Shown here: piece by piece, positions 55,428 through 63,682 of the stretch
Layout of the letters: the number at the start of each line of letters is the position of its first letter
Position numbering within the stretch: position 1 is the stretch's first letter
Assembly: GCA_903857495.1 (NCBI GenBank)
Contig: CAIOFF010000070.1
Location: 1 to 64,000, forward strand
Direction: 5' to 3'
Source of the DNA: an uncultured Holophagaceae bacterium
Lineage (GTDB): Bacteria > Acidobacteriota > Holophagae > Holophagales > Holophagaceae
Length of the DNA stretch: 64,000 bases
The notes under the pieces: generated by a model
What the model was told of the DNA's origin: nothing
Seen by the model: the letters and a program-made list of their open reading frames with translations, nothing else
The model's database searches: none
Translations under genes and position numbers: made by a program

Positions 55428-56768
55428 ATGTCCACCCTGCCCCGCCAGCCCTGGCACCCCGACCGCCGCTGGGCTGACTCCCTCATCGCCCTGCTGGCCC
55501 TGTTGGCCCTGCTGGTGGCGGGGCTGACCCTCTCGGCCCGCCAGCGCGGCGCCCGGCGCCCCTCGGAGCGGGCCAGCCTCCAGGGCCGCCTGCTGGAGGT
55601 GGCCCTGGGGGGACCGAGCCTGGTCCTGCAGCGGGGCGGGCCATCGCGGGACTGGGCCCGGACCGAGCGCCAGGCCAAGGAGCCCTGGGACCGGGCCCTG
55701 CTGGCCGTCCTGAGGGCCGAGCTCGGCGAGCAGCAGGAGCCAGCCGAGCGCTGGCTGGCCGCGACCACGCCGGCTGGAGCGGGGGGTCCGGGCTTCCAGC
55801 GCGTCTGCCTGGCCGCCTACGCCGGAGCACCCCTCCCCAGCCGCGCGGAGCGGACTGAGGTCCATCGCCGCCTCGGGGATGGCTATGCCGCCGACCTGCT
55901 GGAAGCCCGCCTCCGGGACCGCGAGTCCGGTGGCGAGGCGCTCCGCGCCCAGGCCCGGCGCGCCCTGGCGTCCCGCCTGGCCGGACTCGCGGCCATGGGG
56001 TTGCTGGTGGTGGGTGCCGCAGCGGGCGGCCTGGTCCTGCTCATCTTCCTCCTGACGACCAGGGGCCAGCCCCTGCCCCAGCCCCTACCGACCTGGTCCC
56101 TGTCCGGCCGGGCCGCCGCCCTGGTCCTCCTGACCTGGTTCCTGGGCTTCTTCCTGGCCAGCAACCTCGCGGGGCTGCTGCTCTCGCCCTGGCCCGGGCT
56201 CCGGTGGCTGGCCATTCCCCTGGGCTACGCTCTCCACGCGGCTCTGGGGGTCCGCCTGCTCTGCTGGGCGGAAGGACTCAGCCTGCGGGAGCTCTGGCAG
56301 CGGGTGGCGCCGGGTCGCCCGGGCCGGGATCTCGCCTGGGGCGTCGCCTTCCTGGGGCTGGCGGTGCTGCTGGTGCTGGCCGTGGCCCTGGTGACGGGAC
56401 CGCTGCTGAACCCCGACCAGAGCCCCCAGCGGGACCTGCAGGAGCTGCTACGCAGCCTGCGCGGCTGGCTCCCGAACCTGGCCCTGTTCCTGACGGTCAG
56501 CCTGCTGGCGCCCTGCTTCGAGGAGCTGCTCTTCCGCGGCTTCCTGCTGCCCGTGCTGGCCCAGCGGCAGCGGCTGGCCCTGGCCCTGGTGCTGTCCGCG
56601 CTACTCTTTGGGGCAATCCACCTCCAGCCCGCCGGGCTGCCCACCCTCAGCACCCTCGGCCTGGTCCTGGGGCTGGCCCTGCGCCACACCGGCAGCCTCC
56701 GCACCCCCATCCTCATCCATGCCTGCTGGAACGGCGCCCAGTTCCTGCTGCTGCGGGCCTTCGCCTGA
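55428..56768 (+). CDS. CPBP-family intramembrane protease
   Basis: 446 residues. N-terminal helix, a ~120-residue soluble segment, then about seven membrane helices. CPBP motifs are in the last third: CFEELLFRGFLLPVLAQR (EExxxR), FGAIHL (FxxxH) and ILIHACWN (HxxxN/B). These form the Glu/His site of Rce1-like glutamic endopeptidases. In bacteria they act in bacteriocin maturation/immunity or lipoprotein and signalling cleavage; the substrate is unknown. Its stop abuts the kinase stop (TGATCA). Confidence 0.88.
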   Translation: MSTLPRQPWHPDRRWADSLIALLALLALLVAGLTLSARQRGARRPSERASLQGRLLEVALGGPSLVLQRGGPSRDWARTERQAKEPWDRALLAVLRAELGEQQEPAERWLAATTPAGAGGPGFQRVCLAAYAGAPLPSRAERTEVHRRLGDGYAADLLEARLRDRESGGEALRAQARRALASRLAGLAAMGLLVVGAAAGGLVLLIFLLTTRGQPLPQPLPTWSLSGRAAALVLLTWFLGFFLASNLAGLLLSPWPGLRWLAIPLGYALHAALGVRLLCWAEGLSLRELWQRVAPGRPGRDLAWGVAFLGLAVLLVLAVALVTGPLLNPDQSPQRDLQELLRSLRGWLPNLALFLTVSLLAPCFEELLFRGFLLPVLAQRQRLALALVLSALLFGAIHLQPAGLPTLSTLGLVLGLALRHTGSLRTPILIHACWNGAQFLLLRAFA

Positions 56769-57989
56769 TCAGGGCTTCAGCCTGAACCGGGAGATCGCGG
56801 GCGCCAGCCACCAGAAGAGCTGGAGGACCACGAAGGTGAAGACAGCCCACTTGAGGATCCGGACCCAATCGATCTGGCCGGGGCTGGACCCCGCCGGGGC
56901 CTTCCGGGACGCCAGGTAGCTCTCGACGGGGTCCTCCGCCAGATCAATCTTCAGCGCCCGCCCCGACCGGGACCGGGTGACCGTGGGGGCCGGACCGCTG
57001 TCCTCCAGGCCCAGCTCCGCGGTGCGGAACCGGGCGGTGGACACGCTGCTGCCATCCTCCTCCTGGCCCAGGGCCGCGAAGAGTCGGGCCCGCATGCTGG
57101 CCGGGCCAGGCAGGGCGTCGATGAGCTCCTCCATGAACTCCGGCAGGGTGGTGTAGCGGTCATCGGGATCGACGGCGAGCGCCCGCTTAAACACCCCGGC
57201 CAGCCTCGGCGGGAGGTCCGACGGCAGGGTCACCGGCTCCCGCAGGATGTGGACGATGATCTCCGTAATGCCGCTGCCGGGGTGGGGCAGCTGGCCCGTC
57301 AGCAGCTCGAAGGCGGTGGCGGCAAAGCTGTAGCGGTCTGAGGCGGGCGTGCCGTCGCCTCCCCGGAGGACCTCCGGCGGAGCGTAGGCGGGGGAGCCGA
57401 GGAAGTCCCCGGTCATGGTCAGCCGCAGGGCGATGGTCTGGGCATAGCTCTCCGTGCCTTCGGCCCCGGGCGCAGGCGGCTCCAAGGCGTCCTCGGCATC
57501 CATGCCGCTGTGACCCATGCTCCGGGCGATGCCGAAGTCCATGAGCTTGGCCCGGCCCTCCTCGCTGAGCAGGATGTTCTCCGGCTTCACGTCGCGGTGG
57601 AGGATGGCCTGCCGGTGGGCCGCCCGCAGGGCCCGCATGGCCTGGATCAGCACCCGCACCGCGGTCTCCTGGTCGAGGCTCTTCTCCTTGATGTGCTTGT
57701 CGAGGCTCTTCCCTTCGACGTATTCCATGGCCAGGAAGGGGCCCAGCTCCTCCTCCACGCCCACGTCGAAGATGGTCACCAGGTTGGGGTGGTTCAGCTG
57801 GGCGCTGATCTCGGCCTCGCGGCGGAACCTCAGCATGGCCTGGCGCCGGGCTGCCCCGGTGACGCGGATCACCTTGATGGCCACCCGCCGCTTGAGCAGG
57901 GGATCCTCCGCCAGGTAGACCGTCCCCATGCCCCCCTGACCGATGGGGCGCAGGACCTGATACCTGCCGATGGTCTTGGGGTCCGCCAT
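56769..57989 (-). CDS. Ser/Thr protein kinase, PknB type, membrane-anchored
   Basis: 406 residues. Kinase domain ~10-270: IGQGGMGTVYLAED, VAIKV, HRDVKPENILL, DFG, and PAYAPPEVL in the activation/APE region. An acidic insert (MDAEDALEPPAPGAEGTESY) lies between DFG and APE. A linker (~275-375) leads to one C-terminal membrane helix (ILKWAVFTFVVLQLFWWLAP), so the kinase faces the cytoplasm. All catalytic residues are present. Probably phosphorylates regulatory Thr residues on unknown proteins. Confidence 0.92.
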   Translation of the reverse strand: MADPKTIGRYQVLRPIGQGGMGTVYLAEDPLLKRRVAIKVIRVTGAARRQAMLRFRREAEISAQLNHPNLVTIFDVGVEEELGPFLAMEYVEGKSLDKHIKEKSLDQETAVRVLIQAMRALRAAHRQAILHRDVKPENILLSEEGRAKLMDFGIARSMGHSGMDAEDALEPPAPGAEGTESYAQTIALRLTMTGDFLGSPAYAPPEVLRGGDGTPASDRYSFAATAFELLTGQLPHPGSGITEIIVHILREPVTLPSDLPPRLAGVFKRALAVDPDDRYTTLPEFMEELIDALPGPASMRARLFAALGQEEDGSSVSTARFRTAELGLEDSGPAPTVTRSRSGRALKIDLAEDPVESYLASRKAPAGSSPGQIDWVRILKWAVFTFVVLQLFWWLAPAISRFRLKP

Positions 57990-58064
57990 GGAACTGAGAT
58001 TCTAACCGCGAGACCGCCTTCCGGAGTCGCGGTAGAATCGAGGATTCGACCCACTGGAGTTCCC

Positions 58065-58640
58065 ATGGCCGCCCTGCTCGAAGCCATCGAGATCAAGCGC
58101 AAGATGTTCTTCCAACTCGAGGACACCCCCTATCACTGCCTGGACGTGGAGATTTCGACCCCCACGGCCCGGGGCGGGCAGACCCTGGTGCGCATCAAGA
58201 TGCGGAACCTGCTGACCCGGGCGGTCTTCGACAAGACCTTTAAGGCCGGCGACAAGTTCAAGGAGCCGGACCTGGTCCTCCAGGACTCCAGCTACCTCTA
58301 CAGCGATGGCGAGGGCTCCCACTTCATGGACCAGGAGACCTACGAGACCCACACCCTCGGTCCGGACCTCCTCGGCGATGCCCTGGACTACCTCACCGAG
58401 GGCCTCATGGTGCAGATCCAGAAGTTCAACGGCAACCCCATCGGCCTGCAGATGCCCACCCAGGTCGAGCTCACCATCACCTACACCGAACCCGGCGCCC
58501 GCGGCGACACGGCCAGCGGCAACGTCACCAAGCCCGCTAAGCTGGAGACCGGCATCGAGATCAAGGTGCCCCTCTTCATCAAGGAGGGCGAGAAGGTGAA
58601 GGTCAGCACCGAGACTGGCGAGTTCGCGGGCCGGGCCTGA
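58065..58640 (+). CDS. efpL: EfpL/YeiP-type elongation factor P paralogue
   Basis: 191 residues from ATG 58065. Three-domain EF-P fold: KRKMFFQLEDTPYHCLDVEI, FKAGDKFKEPDLVLQDSSYL, NGNPIGLQMPTQVELTITYT and the C-terminal LETGIEIKVPLFIKEGEKVK. The loop that is PGKG in canonical EF-P reads TPTARGGQT here, matching E. coli YeiP/EfpL (SPTARGAAT). That loop reaches the P-site tRNA; EfpL relieves stalling at some proline-containing motifs. rsgA follows after 16 nt. Canonical EF-P is the alternative label. Confidence 0.88.
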   Translation: MAALLEAIEIKRKMFFQLEDTPYHCLDVEISTPTARGGQTLVRIKMRNLLTRAVFDKTFKAGDKFKEPDLVLQDSSYLYSDGEGSHFMDQETYETHTLGPDLLGDALDYLTEGLMVQIQKFNGNPIGLQMPTQVELTITYTEPGARGDTASGNVTKPAKLETGIEIKVPLFIKEGEKVKVSTETGEFAGRA

Positions 58641-58656
58641 TGCTCCTGGCCGCCTG

Positions 58657-59775
58657 ATGTCCCGCAAGTTCCGCCTGGGTCAGAGCCGGGAGGCTCAGGA
58701 TCTGGACCACCGGGAGGTCTACTCCGGCGAGCGGGCCACGGACAGCAAGCGGCGCCAGCGCCGGGCGGAGCGCCTGGAGACCGGCATCGAGGCCCACGAC
58801 GCCCAGGCCCTGCTGCGCCTGCCGGACCCCACACCCTGGCTGCACCTCCCCGAGGCCACGCTGATCCAGCGCCACAGCCAGTGGGTGGACCTGGAGCTCG
58901 CCGATCACTCGGTCCTCTGCGCCACCCTGGGGGGCAAGCTCAAGGGGGTCCACCTGGTCTGCGGAGACCGTGTGCGCTACGCCCCCATGCCCGTGGAGGC
59001 CACGGATGCCAAGCGGCCCCAGGGCCAGGTGGTGGCCGTGATGCCGCGGAAGTCGCTGCTCAAGCGGGGCGGCAGCGATGACCGCGAGCCCTGGCAGCTC
59101 ATCTGCGCCAACGCCGACGAGCTCTGGATCTGCGCCGCCGTGGTGGACCCACCCTTGCGGCCGGGCCTGCTGGAGCGGGCCCAGCTGCTGGCCCTGGACG
59201 CCGGCCTCACCTTCCGCATCTTGATCACCAAGCGGGACCGGGCCGCCAAGAAGGACACCCTGCCCGAGCTGGATCCCCTCCGGGAGCAGGGCGTCGCCAT
59301 CCATGAGACCTCGGCCCTGAAGGGCGAGGGCATCGAGCCTCTGCGCGCGCTCCTGCGGGACCGCGTGGTCGTGCTGCTGGGCCACAGCGGGGTCGGCAAG
59401 AGCACCCTGGTGAACGCCCTGCGCCCCGACTCGGTCCTGAAGACCGGCACCCTCACCAAGTTCGGCACCGGCAAACAGACCACCACCGCGGCCCGCTGGC
59501 TGCCCCTGGCCCAGGCGGAGGGCGCCGACGGCGGGATCCTTGTGGACACGCCAGGCATCCGCACCCTCAGCGTGCGGGGCTTCGACCGGGCCCTGCTAGC
59601 CCAGGTCTTCCCTGAGTTCCCCGCCGAAGTGCTGGAAGAGCCCTGCGCCTTCGATCCCGAGGACGACGAGACCCTGGACCGCCTTGACCTGGCCTACCCG
59701 GAGCGCCTGCAGAGCCTCCAGCGGCTCTGGCTGGAGATGGATACCCGCAACCCCAACCAGAACGTGTGGCGCTGA
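58657..59775 (+). CDS. rsgA: ribosome biogenesis GTPase RsgA
   Basis: 372 residues. N-terminal OB domain (~80-150), then a circularly permuted GTPase: G4 TKRD, G5 ETSALKGEG, G1 LGHSGVGKSTLVN, G2 around TGKQTTT, G3 DTPGIRTLS. It removes factors from maturing 30S subunits. The usual C-terminal zinc site (CX7CXHX5C) is nearly absent: only one Cys appears (EEPCAFDPEDDETLDRLDLA). The stop overlaps the acyltransferase ATG as TGATG. Confidence 0.9.
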   Translation: MSRKFRLGQSREAQDLDHREVYSGERATDSKRRQRRAERLETGIEAHDAQALLRLPDPTPWLHLPEATLIQRHSQWVDLELADHSVLCATLGGKLKGVHLVCGDRVRYAPMPVEATDAKRPQGQVVAVMPRKSLLKRGGSDDREPWQLICANADELWICAAVVDPPLRPGLLERAQLLALDAGLTFRILITKRDRAAKKDTLPELDPLREQGVAIHETSALKGEGIEPLRALLRDRVVVLLGHSGVGKSTLVNALRPDSVLKTGTLTKFGTGKQTTTAARWLPLAQAEGADGGILVDTPGIRTLSVRGFDRALLAQVFPEFPAEVLEEPCAFDPEDDETLDRLDLAYPERLQSLQRLWLEMDTRNPNQNVWR

Positions 59776-60722
59776 TGCAGGACCGCATGCAGTCAGAGTC
59801 CAGGGTCCTGGGCCTGCTCTACCAGGCAGTCTTCGGTTCCCTGTTCCCGCTGTTCCATGTCGCGGCCCGCACCTTCGCCCGGCGGGAGCGCGCCCACGAT
59901 GTCGCCGACCAGATCGCCAACGCGTTCCTGACGCTACGGCCCAAGTACCTGGACGCCATCCTGGGCAACACCGCCCGGGTGCTGGGGCGACGTCCCAGCC
60001 ATCCAGAAGTGGACCGGGTTTCCCGGGAGATGGTGCGCCAGCATGCCCGGGCCTGGGTGGACTTCTTTTATTACGGCCAGCGCCCCGTCGAGGAAGCCCT
60101 GGCCCAGTTCGCCAGCATCGAGGGCCTGGAGCGCCTGGACGCGGCCATCGCCCAGGGCCGGGGGGTCATCCTGCTCACGGCCCACGCTGGCAACTTCGAG
60201 CTGGGGGGCATCCTGCTCCGCTCCCGGGACCTGAAGGTCCATGCCGTCTACAAGCCCGACCGCTTCGAGGCCGTGGAGCGGCTGCGGGAGCAGCTGCGCG
60301 CCCAGGGCGGCGTGGTGGGGATCCCCGTGGACGGCGTCGGGTTCTCCACGCTGCCTCTGGTGAAGCTGCTGCGGGAAGGTGCCATGGTGGGCATGCAGGG
60401 GGACCGGGACTTCAGCCTGAATGGCCTGCCCATGCCCTTCTTCGGGCGGGAGGTCCCCTTCCCCCGGGGTCCCTGGGAGCTCTCCGCCATGACCGGCGCA
60501 GCCATCGTCACCACCTTCCTCTATACGGATGAGGAGCGCCGGTTCCATGCCAGCTTCGGGGAACCCCTCACCATCCAGGGCGGCCGGGGCGAGCGCGTGG
60601 CGGCCATCGAAGCCGGCATGCGGAGCTACGTGGCCGACCTGGAGGCCCTGCTCCGGCGGCACCCCAGCCAGTGGTACTGCTTCTATCCCTTCTGGGACGA
60701 CCCGGCCCGCAGCGGGACTTGA
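59775..60722 (+). CDS. LpxL/HtrB-type lipid acyltransferase
   Basis: 315 residues from ATG 59775, coupled to rsgA by a TGATG overlap. The acyltransferase HX4E motif is TAHAGNFELGG; VGMQGDRDF and PMPFFGREVPFPRGP are the second and third family blocks, with ending WYCFYPFWDDP. A hydrophobic N-terminal helix anchors it at the inner membrane. The family adds late acyl chains to lipid A or related lipids. In a Gram-negative Acidobacterium this suits lipid A or ornithine lipid modification; substrate unproven. Confidence 0.87.
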   Translation: MQDRMQSESRVLGLLYQAVFGSLFPLFHVAARTFARRERAHDVADQIANAFLTLRPKYLDAILGNTARVLGRRPSHPEVDRVSREMVRQHARAWVDFFYYGQRPVEEALAQFASIEGLERLDAAIAQGRGVILLTAHAGNFELGGILLRSRDLKVHAVYKPDRFEAVERLREQLRAQGGVVGIPVDGVGFSTLPLVKLLREGAMVGMQGDRDFSLNGLPMPFFGREVPFPRGPWELSAMTGAAIVTTFLYTDEERRFHASFGEPLTIQGGRGERVAAIEAGMRSYVADLEALLRRHPSQWYCFYPFWDDPARSGT

Positions 60723-60828
60723 TCACGCCTGAGCCCTGCCCCCTGCGCCTTTGCGCTCCGATATGGGATGATTGATCTGAGCTCAGGGCCGACCGATCTG
60801 TCCCCTGTTCCTTCTAGGAGTTAGACCC

Positions 60829-61608
60829 ATGCGCGTTTTCGTTCCAGTACTGCTCGCAGCGGCGGCCATCCTCGGCCTCCAGTCCTGCAAATCCAAGGGC
60901 TCTGAGGCCGTCGTGGCCGCCCCCACCCAGCCCGGCACGGGGGCCCCAGCGGCTCCCGCGGGCGGCGAAGCCATCAGCGGCAAGGTGCTCGAGCGCATCG
61001 ACGCCTCCCCCTACTGCTACCTGCGCCTCAAGACCGCCAAGGGTGAGGTCTGGGTCGCGGTGCCCGAGGCCCAGATCGAGAAGGGCGCCGAGGTCACCCT
61101 CGCCTCCGCCATGCTCATGAACAACTTCGAGTCCAAGACCCTGAAGCGCACCTTCCCCGAGATCTACTTCGGCAACCTGGCCCCTGCGGGTGGTGCGCCT
61201 GCGGCTCCCGCCCCGGCGGCTGCGGCCCCCGGCGCCAACCCCCACGCCCAGGTGGGCAACACCACGGCGACCATCGAGGTGGGCAAGGTCGACAAGGCCA
61301 GCGGCTCGGATGCGCGCACGGTGGCCGAGATCTGGGCCCAGAAGGCCAGCCTCAAGGGCAAGACCGTCACCGTCCGCGGCAAGGTCGTGCGCTACAGCGC
61401 AGGCGTCATGGGCAAGAACTGGATGCACCTCCAGGACGGCAGCGGCGATGCCGGCAAGAGCACGAACGACATCACCGTGACCAGCATGGACGGGGCCGCC
61501 AAGGGTGATGTGGTGACCGCCAAGGGCACCGTGACCACGGACAAGGACTTCGGTGCGGGCTACACCTACTCGATGATCATCGAGGATGCCAAGGTCCAGA
61601 AGAAGTAG
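60829..61608 (+). CDS. lipoprotein with OB-fold (NrfJ-like) domains
   Basis: 259 residues. Lipobox LQSC after MRVFVPVLLAAAAILG. Two similar beta domains: ~50-115 (GKVLERIDASPYCYLRLKTA, GEVWVAVPEAQIEKG) and ~165-258 (VTVRGKVVRYSAGVMGKNWM, HLQDGSG), separated by an Ala/Pro linker. The MGKNWMHLQDGSG block is typical of a periplasmic OB-fold family seen in Geobacter-like bacteria. Role unknown. Ends before a strong terminator. Confidence 0.8.
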   Translation: MRVFVPVLLAAAAILGLQSCKSKGSEAVVAAPTQPGTGAPAAPAGGEAISGKVLERIDASPYCYLRLKTAKGEVWVAVPEAQIEKGAEVTLASAMLMNNFESKTLKRTFPEIYFGNLAPAGGAPAAPAPAAAAPGANPHAQVGNTTATIEVGKVDKASGSDARTVAEIWAQKASLKGKTVTVRGKVVRYSAGVMGKNWMHLQDGSGDAGKSTNDITVTSMDGAAKGDVVTAKGTVTTDKDFGAGYTYSMIIEDAKVQKK

Positions 61609-61631
61609 GCCCAAACCGCCATTCAGGGATG

Positions 61632-61660
61632 AAAAGCGGGCGCCCCTGGCGCCCGCTTTT
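61632..61660. terminator. bidirectional terminator (lipoprotein / nuoG)
   Basis: Arms aaaagcgggcgcc (61632-61644) and ggcgcccgctttt (61648-61660) with a 3-nt loop and A/T flanks on both sides. Separates convergent genes. Confidence 0.92.
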
Positions 61661-61677
61661 TCTTGCCTGAATCGGTT

Positions 61678-63126
61678 CTAGGCCAAGGCGGGAACCGCCG
61701 CGAGTTCCTTGACCCAGGCGCTGACTGTGCGGATGCCTTTGGGTGCCTGCAGGGCCTTCTGGTAGCGGCGGAGCTCGCCATCGTGGTTGACGATGAAGTC
61801 GCTCTCCTCGGCGTGGTTGGTGATGGGGAGCCAGGCGCTGGCCTGGAGGCCCAGGTTCGAGGGCGCCACTTCCAGGGCCAGGCTGAACGGCGCGGCCTGG
61901 AGGATCTGGCCCAGCAGCGCGGTCTCGGCGGCGCTGGTGAAGGCGGCATCGTGCAGCAGCACCACAGCCTTGACCTCGCCCTGCTGCACCTTGCCCAGCA
62001 GCTCTTCGAGGGCCCCGAAGCGGAAGCCCCGCTCCGTGAAGCCACGGCGGTTCAGGATGCCGTCGGCGCTGGTCTGGAAGCGGGGCAGCAGGATGGGAAG
62101 GGTCCGGTCGCCGCTGCCATAGCGCAGGTCGGGCGCGGAGGCCAGCTCACCCAGACGCTGGGCCGTGTCACAGCCGAAGGTGCCCTGGCCGATCACCGCC
62201 ACGGGCCCTGCGGCCTGCAGAGCCTCGCGGATGGCCTCGGCCGAGGCCGGGGCGCCCTGGAGCCGGGGGGCCGGGGCAGCGCCGGAGCGGTTGAGGAATT
62301 CGTAGGCGTAGCGCTCCGCATCCGTGATGAAGAGGGTGGTCTCCTTGCCCTCGGTGGGGCGGGGGCGGAGGCGGTAGGCCTGGTTGCCCTCGTGGTCGAT
62401 CCAGATGGGATTGCCCAGGGCCGAGCAGCGGCTGATGGACGGCGCGCTCTTGAGATACCAGACCCGCTTGCGGAACCGGAAGTCGCGGCTGGTGAGGGCG
62501 CCCACGGGACAGAGGTCCACCACGTTCCCCGCGAAGGGGTTCTGGTCCAGGGACAGCCCGGAGAAGGTGGTGACCTCCAGCCGGGAGCCGCGGTTGGCCA
62601 CGGTCAGCTCGCCGCCGCCGCTGATCTCGCGGGTGAAGCGGACGCAGCGGGTGCAGTGGATGCAGCGGTTCTTGTCGATGACGATCTTGGCGCCCAGGTC
62701 CTCGTAGCGGTAGTGGCGCTTGGCTTCGACCATGCGGGAGTCGCCGCTGCCGTAGTTGTAGGAGTAGTCCTGCAGCTTGCACTCGCCCGCCTGGTCGCAG
62801 ATGGGGCAGTCGAGGGGGTGGTTGATGAGCAGGAACTCCATCACGCCAGCCCTCGCATCGGCCACGGCGGGCGTGTTGGTGAAGACCTCCATCACTACGG
62901 CATCGGGTTTGTCCTTGGGCGCCGGCGGCACGGTGGTGGTGCAGCTCGTGGCGAGCTTGGGCTGACCCTTGATGTCCACCAGGCACATGCGGCAGGTGGC
63001 CACCGGCGTGAGCGCGGGGTGATAGCAGTAATGAGGGATGTCGATGCCCACCTGTCGGCAGGCATCCAGCACCAGCGTGCCGGGGTTCACGCTGAGTTCA
63101 ACGTCGTTGATCTTGATCGTCGGCAT
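61678..63126 (-). CDS. nuoG: short NADH-quinone oxidoreductase subunit G
   Basis: 482 residues from ATG 63126 with GGAG upstream. N-terminal 2Fe-2S ligands HYCYHPALTPVATCRMCLV and a later Cys; the His-Cys3 N5 site LINHPLDCPICDQAGECKLQ; and the 4Fe-4S motif CIHCTRCVRF with a distant Cys (VVDLCPVGAL). The C-terminal molybdopterin-fold part is cut short compared with most NuoG (680-900 residues). It carries electrons in Complex I. No other nuo gene is adjacent. Confidence 0.9.
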   Translation of the reverse strand: MPTIKINDVELSVNPGTLVLDACRQVGIDIPHYCYHPALTPVATCRMCLVDIKGQPKLATSCTTTVPPAPKDKPDAVVMEVFTNTPAVADARAGVMEFLLINHPLDCPICDQAGECKLQDYSYNYGSGDSRMVEAKRHYRYEDLGAKIVIDKNRCIHCTRCVRFTREISGGGELTVANRGSRLEVTTFSGLSLDQNPFAGNVVDLCPVGALTSRDFRFRKRVWYLKSAPSISRCSALGNPIWIDHEGNQAYRLRPRPTEGKETTLFITDAERYAYEFLNRSGAAPAPRLQGAPASAEAIREALQAAGPVAVIGQGTFGCDTAQRLGELASAPDLRYGSGDRTLPILLPRFQTSADGILNRRGFTERGFRFGALEELLGKVQQGEVKAVVLLHDAAFTSAAETALLGQILQAAPFSLALEVAPSNLGLQASAWLPITNHAEESDFIVNHDGELRRYQKALQAPKGIRTVSAWVKELAAVPALA

Positions 63127-63228
63127 GGGCCCACTCCAGGGCTTCCAGAATGGGGCTTGATGCCTCGCAGGTAAAGATCGGTTCCTCGGGGGAGCCAACG
63201 ATGGCAACGGTTATTCCGTTGCAGCCCC

Positions 63229-63567
63229 TCAGCCCCTTCCGACGGCGCCCACCATGCACTGCCGGCAGAAATCCAGGAAATCCTCCAGATCCGGGATATC
63301 CAAGTTCACTGTGGCGGGAGTCACATTCGGGATGACCACCCTCTTGCGCAGCTCTCCGGTGGCCTCCAGGGAGAAGATAAACCAGGCCGAGCGGTCCTTT
63401 TCGGAGGAAAGCGTGAGGCTCACCAGTCGGGTCTCGAAGAACAGGTCCGGGGCCCCGCCATCCTCTGGGGTCTTCCAGTCCGGGATGTGGCCCCGCTTGA
63501 TGAACTCAGCCTTCAGTTGCTCCAGCGTGTGCTGGACCGTGAACTGGACCTCGACCTGGACATCCAT
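63229..63567 (-). CDS. hypothetical protein upstream of nuoG
   Basis: 112 residues from ATG 63567, chosen because GGGAGGGG lies just upstream; the open extension to 63654 is Gly/Ser-rich and non-conserved. Composition is soluble and acidic with alternating beta-like stretches (VQVEVQFTVQHTLEQLKAEF, FFETRLVSLTLSSEKDRSAW, FIFSLEATGELRKRVVIPNV). No signal or membrane helix. I recognise no family. It could be transcribed with nuoG (102 nt apart). Confidence 0.65.
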   Translation of the reverse strand: MDVQVEVQFTVQHTLEQLKAEFIKRGHIPDWKTPEDGGAPDLFFETRLVSLTLSSEKDRSAWFIFSLEATGELRKRVVIPNVTPATVNLDIPDLEDFLDFCRQCMVGAVGRG

Positions 63568-63682
63568 CAGCCCCTCCCATCCCTTCTCTATTCGGTCAAA
63601 TCCCCCCGAACCCAAGCTTGGACAACCAGCCCTATCCAGAAGCCCCGAAAGCATGGAAAAATAAAGGGTTCAGGGGGCAGCC

